The translations under genes and the position numbers were made by a program. A stretch of 15,074 bases of DNA. It comes from JBDGPU01 sp042219525. Its GTDB lineage: Archaea > Halobacteriota > Halobacteria > Halobacteriales > Haloferacaceae. The notes under the pieces were generated by a model. The model ran no database searches and was not told where the DNA came from. It was given only the letters and a program-made list of their open reading frames with translations. Positions 6,262 through 13,104 of this stretch are shown here, piece by piece. The first letter of the stretch is position 1. Each line of letters begins with the position of its first letter. The stretch covers positions 1 through 15,074 of the forward strand of contig JBDGPU010000193.1 in the NCBI GenBank assembly GCA_042219525.1, read 5' to 3'.

Positions 6262-7611
6262 CTACAGCTCTAACGGCCCGCTTTTCAGGAACTCGCGCAA
6301 CAACACCGTCGCGTAACTCCCGCTCGGCAGCTCGAACTCGAACCACAACTCCTCGTCGACCTCCAGGTCCGTCCGGAGCAGGATCGCCCGTCTCGTCCCG
6401 GTCGATCCGAAGTCGCCCGGCAGGTCGAAGTCGCTCGGCTCGATTCCGACCTCCGCCAGCACCTCGCGCTCGATCTCGCCGGGCTCGCCGTCGGCGAGTT
6501 CCGTCTCGGTGCCGACGAGCGGCGCGGTGACGAACGCCTTCCCGCGCTCGCAGTGGCGCTCCATCACGCTCACCCGGTCCTCGCTCACTCGCTGAAGGCG
6601 GTCCGTGTCGGGCGCGTACAGCTCCGCCGGCGCGTCGCTGTCGGCGAAGCAGGCGACGTCGCCGGCAACGGGGCGGTCGAAGGGCATCCCGCGTTCGAGG
6701 CGCTCGCTGAGGATCCGGTTGAAGACGTACGACTGCGCGGCGTTGACGAACATGCGCTGGAGGTTACTGGGAACGGCTTCGAGCGCGTTCCGCCAGTCCT
6801 CGTCGGTCTTGGCGCCGGTTTCTTGCAGCCGGTGGAGCATCGAGCGCTCGAACCGGAGGGCGTTCGGCATCGCGTCGAGACACGCCTCCCAGTCGGGATC
6901 GTCACTGTCGAACTGCTCCTCGACGAGTTCGCGGGCCTCCTGGGTCGCTTCCGGTTCGGTCTCGTAGGGGTTACCGACGTAGGCCCGCACGGCGCCGCGC
7001 CAGTCGCCGCGGAGTGCCGCGAGGCCGACGGCGTGGGTGACGGGCCGCCGACTGCCGAATCGCTGTTGGCCGAAGAAGTTCGGGACGCCAACGGACTGGT
7101 TGTCCCCGGCGCCGGCGAACTCGCGGAGCTCAGCGACGATCCGCTCGGCTCGTTCGGGCGCGTCTTCGACTGCGTCACGGACGCGGATCTCGAAGGCGTT
7201 GCCGGCCAGATCGCCGAAGGTGAGCGGTCGCCCCGCGCGGCCGACGACCTCGATGTCGGCGCCACGGATCTCGGGCAGGTCCTCGGGGTCGACGCCCTGA
7301 ACCGTGATCAGCTGTGTCGTGATGGCGCGCTTGTCCTTCGTCCCGGCCCAGGAGACGCGCTCGCGACTGATCCCGAGCGCGTCGCTCAGGCGACGGACGA
7401 AGTCGTTGGTGTCCCAGTTCTCCAGCCGGACGCGACAGACGAGTTCGGGGTACGGACCCGGGTCGACGTCGACGGGTTCCGCCTCGAACTGCTCGAGCTC
7501 GTGGACGTGAAAGTCGCTCGGGTCGACCCGGAGTTGGCCGTCGATGCCGTCCGTCTCGCTAACGTAGTACTCGATGCCGACGGCGTCCTCGATCGGATGG
7601 GCCTCCCGCAT
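6262..7611 (-). CDS. truD: tRNA pseudouridine(13) synthase TruD
   Basis: TruD isomerises uridine to pseudouridine in tRNA (position 13 in the E. coli enzyme; archaeal and eukaryotic Pus7-type members can act at further sites). The 449-aa protein carries the family motifs in order: DFHVHE (33-38), GTKDKRA (90-96) with the catalytic Asp at 93, NFFGQQRFG (178-186), and the late FVNAAQSYVFNRILSERL region. The start at 7611 is fixed by the motif spacing (DF.V.E lies about 30 residues in) and by a one-base TGATG overlap with the stop of pth2. The frame stays open upstream to 8046, but that extension is the shadow of pth2. The stop abuts the stop of the convergent surface-protein gene with no gap. 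Confidence 0.95.
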   Translation of the reverse strand: MREAHPIEDAVGIEYYVSETDGIDGQLRVDPSDFHVHELEQFEAEPVDVDPGPYPELVCRVRLENWDTNDFVRRLSDALGISRERVSWAGTKDKRAITTQLITVQGVDPEDLPEIRGADIEVVGRAGRPLTFGDLAGNAFEIRVRDAVEDAPERAERIVAELREFAGAGDNQSVGVPNFFGQQRFGSRRPVTHAVGLAALRGDWRGAVRAYVGNPYETEPEATQEARELVEEQFDSDDPDWEACLDAMPNALRFERSMLHRLQETGAKTDEDWRNALEAVPSNLQRMFVNAAQSYVFNRILSERLERGMPFDRPVAGDVACFADSDAPAELYAPDTDRLQRVSEDRVSVMERHCERGKAFVTAPLVGTETELADGEPGEIEREVLAEVGIEPSDFDLPGDFGSTGTRRAILLRTDLEVDEELWFEFELPSGSYATVLLREFLKSGPLEL

Positions 7612-7949
7612 CAGTACAGCGAGAGGTCGCCAGTGATCCGGTCGACGATGGACTCCGAGGCGGGGCCGACGGCGAGGGCCGTGACCGTGCCAGGGTCCAG
7701 CTGGGTGTGGCCCGCGTCCCGGATGATCGCGTGGGGGATCCCCTCGCGTTCGGCCTTGTCCGCGAGTTCGAAGAGCTGGGACTCGGAGTCCCCGCGGAGG
7801 ACGATCTTCTTCTGGCCCGACCCTTTCCATTCCTTCCGTACTCGGGATCCGGCGTCCTCGTAGGCGGAGAGGGACGCGTGGGCGACCTGTGCTGCAAGTT
7901 TGCCCTCGCCCATCCCGAGGTCCTTGCGCGCGACGATGGCCTGTTTCAT
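7611..7949 (-). CDS. pth2: Peptidyl-tRNA hydrolase, archaeal Pth2 type
   Basis: Pth2 releases peptides from prematurely dropped peptidyl-tRNA in the cytosol. The 112-aa product has the normal length and the signature blocks: KQAIVARKDLGMGEGKLAAQ with VAHAS (2-25), GQKKIVL near 45-51, and the C-terminal DAGHTQLDPGTVTALAVGP. The ATG at 7949 is preferred over 7991 because homologues begin M-K-Q-x-I/V-V and a TATA-like GTTTTG (minus strand, 7973-7978) lies 23 bp upstream, implying a leaderless mRNA. It is the first gene of a two-gene operon with truD, with overlapping stop and start, so both products act on tRNA. Upstream it is divergent from dcd. Confidence 0.95.
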   Translation of the reverse strand: MKQAIVARKDLGMGEGKLAAQVAHASLSAYEDAGSRVRKEWKGSGQKKIVLRGDSESQLFELADKAEREGIPHAIIRDAGHTQLDPGTVTALAVGPASESIVDRITGDLSLY

Positions 7950-8027
7950 ACCGGAGGGACGGCCGGCGCCGACAAAACGGGTGTGGTTCACGTGGCGTGC
8001 AGGACCCGGGCGGTGTCGGATTCGCGT

Positions 8028-8072
8028 CGGAGCGCTCCGCAGTCACGCGTGGTTCGTATCGGGACCTTTTAA
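8028..8072 (+). promoter_or_regulatory. dcd promoter with upstream palindrome
   Basis: TTTTAA at 8067-8072, preceded by CC, is a haloarchaeal TATA-like box about 25 bp before the dcd ATG at 8097, indicating a leaderless transcript. A perfect 12-bp palindrome, CGGAGCGCTCCG (8028-8039), lies about 27 bp upstream of the box and is a possible operator, although short GC-rich palindromes arise easily in this background. Confidence 0.5.
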
Positions 8073-8096
8073 CTCGGGCAGCGCCCTGTTTCGGGC

Positions 8097-8723
8097 ATGA
8101 TTCTGTCGGACGTGGACATTCTCGGGCGGCTCGAAGACGGCGACCTCCAGATCGACCCTATCGACGACCTCGACATGCAGGTGCAGCCGGCGAGCGTCGA
8201 CCTGCGGCTCGGCGAAGAGTTCCTCGAGTTCCAGCGGACGAACATCCCCTACATCCACCCGGACAGCGCCGACGAGGTCGACGACTACGTGACGGAGACG
8301 CACGTCGACGAGGGCGACGATTTCATCCTCCACCCCGGCGACTTCGTGCTCGGAACGACGAAGGAGCGGGTCTCGATCCCCGCGGACTTGCTCGCGACGG
8401 TGCAGGGGCGCTCCTCGCTCGGGCGGCTCGCCATCGTCATCCACGCGACGGCCGGCATCGTCGACCCGGGATACGAGGGACAGATCACGCTCGAGTTATC
8501 GAACCTCGGGACTGCACCCGTGGCGCTCTCGCCGGGGATGCGCGTCTCACAGCTCATCTTCACCGAGCTCAAGACGGCCGCGAAACGCCCCTACGGCGAG
8601 GAGCGTGGGTCGAAGTACCAGGGGCAGTCCGGCCCGCAGGCCTCCCGGATCGACCACGACCCCGAGTTCGACGGTGACGCGGGCGGGAGTAGCCGGGAGT
8701 CGCCGGAGGACGTGGGCCGATGA
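8097..8723 (+). CDS. dcd: dCTP deaminase, possibly bifunctional dUMP-forming
   Basis: This enzyme feeds dTMP synthesis by deaminating dCTP. The 208-aa protein shows family motifs QPASVDLRLG (30-39), GRSSLGR (104-110), HATAGIVDPGYEGQITLELSN (116-136, with the expected catalytic Glu at 133) and GSKYQGQSGP (171-180). The HATAG form resembles the bifunctional deaminase/dUTPase of mycobacteria rather than the TAH form of the E. coli mono-functional enzyme, so direct dUMP formation is a reasonable inference. The C-terminus carries an acidic, Ser-rich tail (about 186-208) beyond the conserved core. The start is supported by the TATA-like box at 8067-8072. Its stop overlaps the ATG of the next gene by 4 bases (ATGA), so it is translationally coupled to the ThiR-like regulator. 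Confidence 0.93.
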   Translation: MILSDVDILGRLEDGDLQIDPIDDLDMQVQPASVDLRLGEEFLEFQRTNIPYIHPDSADEVDDYVTETHVDEGDDFILHPGDFVLGTTKERVSIPADLLATVQGRSSLGRLAIVIHATAGIVDPGYEGQITLELSNLGTAPVALSPGMRVSQLIFTELKTAAKRPYGEERGSKYQGQSGPQASRIDHDPEFDGDAGGSSRESPEDVGR

Positions 8724-9619
8724 AGTTCATCGAGGAGATCGTCGTCGAGGAGTTCCTCCCCACGGTGCGCTCGATGCTCGCCGAGGACCTCCGCGATCGC
8801 GGCTTCACGCAGCTGGAGGTCGCCGACGCGCTCGGGATCTCCCAGTCGGCGGTCTCGAAGTACGCCCACGGCGACGTGGAGCGACATGACGCGATCGTCT
8901 CCGACGAGCGGGTCCAGAACCTCGTCGAGACGGTCGGGGAGGGGCTCGCTTCCGGCGACATGAGCCGGGTCGCGGCCCTCGTCGAGATCGAGGTCCTGAT
9001 CCGACAGCTCGAGGAGGGCGACGTCCTCGCCGACCTCCACGAGGCGGCGATGCCGGAGCTTTCGGAGGCGGACGTCGAGTTCGCCATCCACGACCCCGAG
9101 AGCGCCTTCCGCGAGCGCGAGCAGGTGCTCGCCTCGGTTCGGCGCGGCCTCCGCACGTTGACGAACACCTCGGGCTTCGCGGGCCTCATTCCGAACGTCG
9201 GCGCGAACGTGGCCGAGTGCCTCCCGGACGCCGAGGGCGTCGACGACGTCGCCGCGGTCCCCGGCCGCCTCGTCGACGTCAAGGGCCGCGCAATGGTGCC
9301 GGGCGAGCCGGAGTACGGCGTCAGCGAGCACGTCGCCTCCGTCCTCCTCGCCGCCAGGACCGCCGGTAGCGACGCGCGCGGCATCGTCAACCTGCGCTAC
9401 GAGCCGGCGCTGGTCGAGGAACTCGCCGAGTCCTACCCGACGATCGAGTTCAGTGCCGAGCAGGAAACGGCGGACGCCGTCGCGGCCGCGGTCCGCGCCG
9501 AAACGCCCGACGCGCCGCTCGTCCTCTACCAGACCGGCGCCGTCGGCATCGAACCGATCGTGTACGTCCTCGCCGACGACGCGCCGAGCGCCGCGCAGGT
9601 CGTCAGGGATCTCTTATAA
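8720..9619 (+). CDS. thiR: ThiR-type regulator: HTH plus thiamine-phosphate-binding ThiN domain
   Basis: The 299-aa protein combines an N-terminal helix-turn-helix (about 28-50: FTQLEVADALGISQSAVSKYAHG) with a C-terminal ThiN-like domain (about 133-299). The ThiN part shows IPNVGANVAECLP (157-169), VPGRLVDVKGR (180-190), VNLRYEP (223-229) and GAVGIEPIVYVLADD (273-287). In archaea this architecture is the ThiR repressor family, in which ThiN senses thiamine phosphate rather than making it. QTG precedes GxGxEP; my recollection that ThiN enzymes carry a catalytic His near here, which would mean sensor only, needs an alignment. It starts inside the end of dcd (ATGA). Its likely target, thi4, lies about 1.8 kb downstream on the opposite strand. 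Confidence 0.88.
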   Translation: MKFIEEIVVEEFLPTVRSMLAEDLRDRGFTQLEVADALGISQSAVSKYAHGDVERHDAIVSDERVQNLVETVGEGLASGDMSRVAALVEIEVLIRQLEEGDVLADLHEAAMPELSEADVEFAIHDPESAFREREQVLASVRRGLRTLTNTSGFAGLIPNVGANVAECLPDAEGVDDVAAVPGRLVDVKGRAMVPGEPEYGVSEHVASVLLAARTAGSDARGIVNLRYEPALVEELAESYPTIEFSAEQETADAVAAAVRAETPDAPLVLYQTGAVGIEPIVYVLADDAPSAAQVVRDLL

Positions 9620-9694
9620 AGGTCGGGAGGGGCTTATAAACACCCATCGCCCGCAACGGGCCGCCGGTAGTTCTTCACCCCTCGCGGCCCGAGG
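9613..9694 (+). promoter_or_regulatory. Duplicated TATA boxes and SD before the methyltransferase gene
   Basis: CTTATAAA occurs twice, at 9613-9620 (overlapping the stop codon of the thiR-like gene) and at 9633-9640, exactly 20 bp apart. The second box would start transcription near 9663, giving a leader of about 40 nt that holds GAGG (9691-9694), 8 nt before the ATG at 9703. A small GCCCG-CAA-CGGGC hairpin (9649-9661) lies around the predicted start site. Unlike its neighbours, this gene appears to have a leader with a Shine-Dalgarno sequence. Confidence 0.55.
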
Positions 9695-9702
9695 GCGCAG
9701 CC

Positions 9703-10446
9703 ATGACCGACGCCACCGACGTAGTCGACGCCGCGAACGCCGTCGACGCCTTCTACTCCCGGTACGCCGCGCTCTACGACCGTATCGCCAGCGACGCGCC
9801 GTTCGCGGCGCGGCTCCGCGCAGCGCTCGCCGCGGCGGTCGACCTGCAGCGCGGCGACGTGGTGGTCGAACTCGGCTGTGGCACCGGTGCCAACTTCCCA
9901 GTGTTCCGGGAGCGCGTCGGCCCCGAGGGCGCAGTCGTCGGCGTCGACGTCGCGTCCGGCGTCCTGCCCCGAGCGCAGGACCGGGTCGACCGCGAAGGCT
10001 GGGAGAACGTCCACGTCGTCCGCGGGGACGCAACGAAGCCGCCAGTCGCACCCGCCGACCTGCCACGAACGGCCGGCCCCGCCGGCGAGGTCGACGTCGT
10101 CGTCAGCTCGTTCGTCAGCGGGATGTTCGGGAATCCGGCTCGTGTCGTCGGCGACTGGTGTTCGATCGTCGGCGACGGCGGCCGTATCGGCCTCCTCGAT
10201 CTCGCACGAAGCACGCAGTCGTGCGGGCGACCGCTGGATCCGCTCTTCCGTCTGTTCGTCCGTGCCGGTTCGCCACCCGGGACGAAAGCCCAGCACGGGT
10301 CCCCGGTTCGGGTACTCGACGAACGCGTTCGCGACGCGCACGCGCGAGTCCACGAACGCTGTTCGACGGCGTCGACGACACGGCGACTCGCCGGATTCGC
10401 GCGGATTACGAGTGGGCGCGTCGACGGCGACGCTGGTGATGAGTGA
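9703..10446 (+). CDS. Class I SAM-dependent methyltransferase
   Basis: The 247-aa protein has a Rossmann-type methyltransferase core: motif I VVELGCGTG (54-62), which binds S-adenosylmethionine, the acidic end of strand 2 in GVDVASG (80-86), and GDA (108-110) near the adenine site. It resembles UbiE/methyltransferase-11-type enzymes that methylate small molecules, but the substrate cannot be deduced. The C-terminal third (DPLFRLFVRAGSPPGT onward) looks like a family-specific cap. It begins with its own TATA boxes 84 bp after the thiR-like gene, so it is probably a separate transcription unit. It converges on thi4. Confidence 0.85.
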   Translation: MTDATDVVDAANAVDAFYSRYAALYDRIASDAPFAARLRAALAAAVDLQRGDVVVELGCGTGANFPVFRERVGPEGAVVGVDVASGVLPRAQDRVDREGWENVHVVRGDATKPPVAPADLPRTAGPAGEVDVVVSSFVSGMFGNPARVVGDWCSIVGDGGRIGLLDLARSTQSCGRPLDPLFRLFVRAGSPPGTKAQHGSPVRVLDERVRDAHARVHERCSTASTTRRLAGFARITSGRVDGDAGDE

Positions 10447-10541
10447 GGGCCTCGTGAAAATGGGAATGGACTGCGAGGGTAGGGATGGCTGCCAGAGTGG
10501 GGGATGGAGGGTCGGGGAAGTGACGGAGCGTCAGTGAGTCC
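10447..10541. terminator. Convergent spacer with G-rich strand and small hairpin
   Basis: The 95 bp between the converging methyltransferase and thi4 genes are purine-rich on the plus strand, with repeated GGG runs (about 10466-10519). Next to the thi4 stop lies TGACG-GAG-CGTCA (10521-10533), a perfect 5-bp hairpin. It could help end transcription in both directions, but no T-tract typical of archaeal termination is present, so this is weakly supported. Confidence 0.25.
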
Positions 10542-11468
10542 TCAGTCGTCCGCCGGGACCTGGGTGCTCAGCTGCACGTCGGCTGCGTCGACTTCCAGTT
10601 CCTCGAGCGCGACCTCCGCGGCGCGCTTGCCGGAGACGAGCATGGCGCCGAACGTCGGGCCCATGCGCGGGAGACCGTAGGTCGTCGCGGTCGCCATGCC
10701 GGTCGCGATGAGGCCGTCATGGACGAGGCCCGTGTGCTCGACGACGGCGTCCTCGCTCTGGCCGACCCACATCGAGTCGTGGCCGGGCGAGTCGTGGCCG
10801 GGCGCGCCGTAGGTGTCGTCGCCCGTGTTGTCCATGCCGGTGTTGTGCTCCTCGGCGTGCTGGATGCCCGGCGCGTCGAGGACGTTGCGCTCGTCCAGCT
10901 TGTTGACGGCGACGGCCTCGTGGCCGGTCGCGTCGATGACGAGGTCGGCCTCGACGGCGATGGGGTCGACGCAGGTGATCTCTCGCGGGAGCGCGTGAAC
11001 CGGCGTCCAGTTCATCACGATGCCACCGACGCGGTGGTCCTCGCGGATGACGATGTCGGTGAACTCCGTCATGTTCTGGATCTTCGCGCCCGCGTCACAG
11101 GCCTCCTTGATGAGCCCCGAACAGGCCTCGGGGCCGTTGGCGACGTAGAGACCGTCGGTATCGCCAGCTTCCTCGAAGTCGACGTCGAGGTCCTCGAGGA
11201 CTTCCTGGGCCGGGTCGCGGACGGTGACCTTGTTCATCAGGAAGCCGCCCAGCCAGAAGCCGCCCCCGAGGTAGTTGTTCTTCTCGACGACCATCACGTC
11301 GACGTCGCGCTCGCTGAGTTCCTTCGCCGCCATGAGCCCGGACGGGCCGCCACCAACGATGATGACGTCCGTATCCGAGAAGTCGAGGAACTCCTCGCTC
11401 CACTGCTGTCCGATCGCGCGGGTGACCTCCGCCTCGCCGACGTCGCTGAACTTGTTGAAGTCGTTCAT
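10542..11468 (-). CDS. thi4: Thiamine thiazole synthase Thi4 (Cys-type)
   Basis: Thi4 builds the thiazole half of thiamine from NAD and glycine. The 308-aa protein has a dinucleotide-binding DVIIVGGGPSG (34-44), the NNYLGGGFWLGG stretch (64-75), GGIVMNWTPVHALPREITCVDP (148-169) and a C-terminal MGPTFGAMLVSG. C166 in ITCVDP corresponds to the sulfur-donating Cys of the yeast and Haloferax enzymes; methanogen Thi4 has His there and uses sulfide. This points to the Cys-dependent, potentially single-turnover chemistry. The ATG at 11468 is preferred over upstream starts because the frame before it is non-homologous and a TATA-like CTATTA (minus strand, 11494-11499) lies 25 bp upstream, giving a leaderless mRNA. 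It is divergent from a membrane-protein gene with which it shares sequence elements. Confidence 0.95.
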   Translation of the reverse strand: MNDFNKFSDVGEAEVTRAIGQQWSEEFLDFSDTDVIIVGGGPSGLMAAKELSERDVDVMVVEKNNYLGGGFWLGGFLMNKVTVRDPAQEVLEDLDVDFEEAGDTDGLYVANGPEACSGLIKEACDAGAKIQNMTEFTDIVIREDHRVGGIVMNWTPVHALPREITCVDPIAVEADLVIDATGHEAVAVNKLDERNVLDAPGIQHAEEHNTGMDNTGDDTYGAPGHDSPGHDSMWVGQSEDAVVEHTGLVHDGLIATGMATATTYGLPRMGPTFGAMLVSGKRAAEVALEELEVDAADVQLSTQVPADD

Positions 11469-11637
11469 ACAACTAAGTGATATTGGCAGGTGGTAATAGT
11501 GGTTGTGGTTCGGCCGGCATGATCTCACCTGCCGAGCCGGCCCACCGGCGTTGCGGACCCCGACGTAGGAATACCCACATGAATGTTCACTAGTTGAACC
11601 TTTATACCAGGTGACTAGAAAACCCCTGTACACAACC
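11469..11637. promoter_or_regulatory. Divergent thi4 / membrane-protein control region
   Basis: This 169-bp spacer holds both promoters: CTATTA for thi4 (minus, 11494-11499) and TTTATA for the plus gene (11601-11606). TCACTTAGTTG (minus strand, 11470-11480) touches the thi4 start, and TCACTAGTTG (plus, 11587-11596) sits just before the plus TATA box; each is in the sense direction of its gene. Around the latter, TGAA-TG-TTCA (11580-11589) and GTTCA-CTAGT-TGAAC (11585-11599) form overlapping palindromes. CAGGTG/CACCTG follows both TATA boxes and recurs at 11526-11531. GGCCGGC/GCCGGCC arms (11512-11518, 11536-11542) lie mid-spacer. I infer shared control, most simply by the ThiR-like regulator; I have not verified a published ThiR motif. 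Confidence 0.55.
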
Positions 11638-12393
11638 ATGGCAACTCGCACGAGCGTTCGCGGCTCGGTCCGTGGGATGGCGAATCAGTCGAACCCGGCG
11701 TTCGCGGTCGGGGCGTTCTTCGTCCCGCTGGCCGCGCTCGGCTACGCGGTGAAGGTCGCGTCGACGACGGGCGAAACGTACGTGCACGTGATGGCGGGGA
11801 TCCTCTGGACCGGCATCGACCTCTTCTTCGGCATGGTCCTCGGCCCGGTCATCGGCAGCCTGGACGAGGACTCCCGCGCGCAGGTGTTCCAGCGGCTCAC
11901 GCCGAAGATGGCGTTCCTGATGCCCGCGCTGGCGATCACGACCATCGCGGCGGGCATCCACCTGGCGCTCCGGCTCGGCTACTTTCCGAACGCGACGCCG
12001 TGGCTCGCGCTGTTCACGCTCGTGAACCTCCCGCCCGCGCTGCTGCTCATTGGCTGGCAACTCGACGCGCTCGACGACCGGCGCTTCCAGGTGCCGTTCG
12101 CGCTGGTTACGCTCCCCGCCGTCGTCTGGGTCGGCCTCACGGTCGGCGACCTGACGATGACGCGACCGGTCATCCTCGCCGCGCTGGCCATCGTGACGGT
12201 GCTGAGCCTCGAGGGGTTCGGCCTGATCCTGCCCGGCGAGGTCCGCGTGTACCTGGAGATGCAGTCGGCGACTCCTGACCCTGACCTCATCGGGCGAATA
12301 GGCATGCGGAACGCGAAGCTCGCGGGCGTGCAGGGGGCGTTCCAGCTCGTGCTCATCGCCGTGATGGTCTCGCTCCGGTGGGGCGGCTTCTAA
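11638..12393 (+). CDS. Multi-pass membrane protein of unknown function, divergent from thi4
   Basis: The 251-aa protein is strongly hydrophobic, with about seven predicted membrane helices (roughly 21-42, 47-73, 91-112, 122-140, 152-170, 178-200, 228-246). H50 and W57 (YVHVMAGILWTGIDLFFG) begin the second helix, a pattern that recalls CopD/DUF2269-like membrane proteins, where a helix His can bind heme or metal, but this is only a resemblance. The ATG at 11638 is chosen over GTG 11611 because TTTATA (11601-11606) predicts transcription starting near 11630, leaving a leader of a few bases. The shared spacer with thi4 suggests a thiamine-linked role such as uptake of thiamine or precursors, or metal/redox supply to Thi4. 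That role is inference only. Confidence 0.75.
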   Translation: MATRTSVRGSVRGMANQSNPAFAVGAFFVPLAALGYAVKVASTTGETYVHVMAGILWTGIDLFFGMVLGPVIGSLDEDSRAQVFQRLTPKMAFLMPALAITTIAAGIHLALRLGYFPNATPWLALFTLVNLPPALLLIGWQLDALDDRRFQVPFALVTLPAVVWVGLTVGDLTMTRPVILAALAIVTVLSLEGFGLILPGEVRVYLEMQSATPDPDLIGRIGMRNAKLAGVQGAFQLVLIAVMVSLRWGGF

Positions 12394-12423
12394 GCGTCGG
12401 CGGCTGCTCTGCTGCGGCCGGTT

Positions 12424-13023
12424 TCACACCGGAAAGTCGGCGTCGGGATCGACGACGCGATCGGCCTCGGGTGGCATCGACCAGTCCGTCGTGAGTTCGA
12501 GCAGCTGCGTCAGGATCCGGCCGGTCGCGCCCCAGACTGTGTAGTCGTCGACGTGGAAGAAGTGAACCCGGTGGTTGCCGTAGTCCGGGTGGTCCCGGCG
12601 CTCCGATTCGTAGTTGTCGAGGTCGGTCAGCGCCGCGACGGGGATCACGACGACCTCGGCGACCTCGGTTTCGTCGGGGACGTACGCCCGGTCCGGGATC
12701 TCGCCGACGAAGGGGCGAACTGAGTAGTCGGTCGAGGTACGAATGTCGTCCAGCTCACCGACGACGGTCACCTCGTCGGCGACGAGCCCGATCTCCTCGT
12801 TCGCTTCCCGGAGCGCGGTCTCCCGCAGCGTCTCGTCCGAGGGCTCGCGGCCGCCGCCGGGGAAGCTCATCTGGCCGGGATGCTCCCCGAGGTGGTCCGC
12901 GCGCTTCGTGAACAGGAGGTGCGGCTCGCCGTCACGGGAGAGGATCGGCGCGAGTACCGCGGCTTCGCGCTCCCCGTCGACCATCGTGACCGGCGAGCGG
13001 TTCCGCACCCCGGAGAGGTCCAT
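12424..13023 (-). CDS. NUDIX hydrolase, CoA pyrophosphatase (NudL) type
   Basis: The 199-aa protein has a perfect Nudix box, G58-x5-E64-x7-R72-E73-A-N-E76-E77-I-G79-L80, which binds the catalytic Mg or Mn. Just before it stands LLFTKRADHLGEHPGQMSFPGG (37-57), the NuCoA signature of CoA diphosphatases, which split CoA or acyl-CoA into phosphopantetheine and 3',5'-ADP. The start ATG at 13023 is preferred over 13074 because homology begins shortly after it and an AT-containing GACTAAGG (minus, 13047-13054) lies about 25 bp upstream. The gene converges on the membrane-protein gene with only 30 bp between stops. It lies 81 bp downstream of the next minus-strand gene, so it may be transcribed separately. 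Confidence 0.9.
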   Translation of the reverse strand: MDLSGVRNRSPVTMVDGEREAAVLAPILSRDGEPHLLFTKRADHLGEHPGQMSFPGGGREPSDETLRETALREANEEIGLVADEVTVVGELDDIRTSTDYSVRPFVGEIPDRAYVPDETEVAEVVVIPVAALTDLDNYESERRDHPDYGNHRVHFFHVDDYTVWGATGRILTQLLELTTDWSMPPEADRVVDPDADFPV

Positions 13024-13104
13024 ATCGACGGAAGGGACGCCGGGAGCCTTAGTCTTGTTCCCCGCTCCAGCCACGCGGGAAGAGCCCGAAGATACAGCCG
13101 CCGC

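Noticed and set aside
6553..7863. 436-codon plus-strand open frame opposite truD and pth2
   Set aside because: It is a GC-driven antisense frame with no recognisable motif; the minus strand carries two clear family matches over the same bases.
6262..8046. Long 594-codon open frame as a single TruD protein
   Set aside because: The first 145 codons are an out-of-frame shadow of pth2 with Arg/Pro-rich low-information sequence; TruD homology begins at the ATG at 7611, which also overlaps the pth2 stop.
10466..10519. G-quadruplex in the methyltransferase-thi4 spacer
   Set aside because: There are several GGG runs, but four runs with loops of 7 nt or less are not present, so the strict motif is not met.
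10719..11480. 253-codon plus-strand open frame opposite thi4
   Set aside because: It is an antisense shadow rich in Val/Asp/Leu with no motif, lying wholly inside a confident gene.
10542..11651. N-terminally extended Thi4 (369 codons)
   Set aside because: The extra 61 residues lack Thi4 similarity and cross the thi4 TATA box and the divergent control region; the ATG at 11468 gives the normal length.
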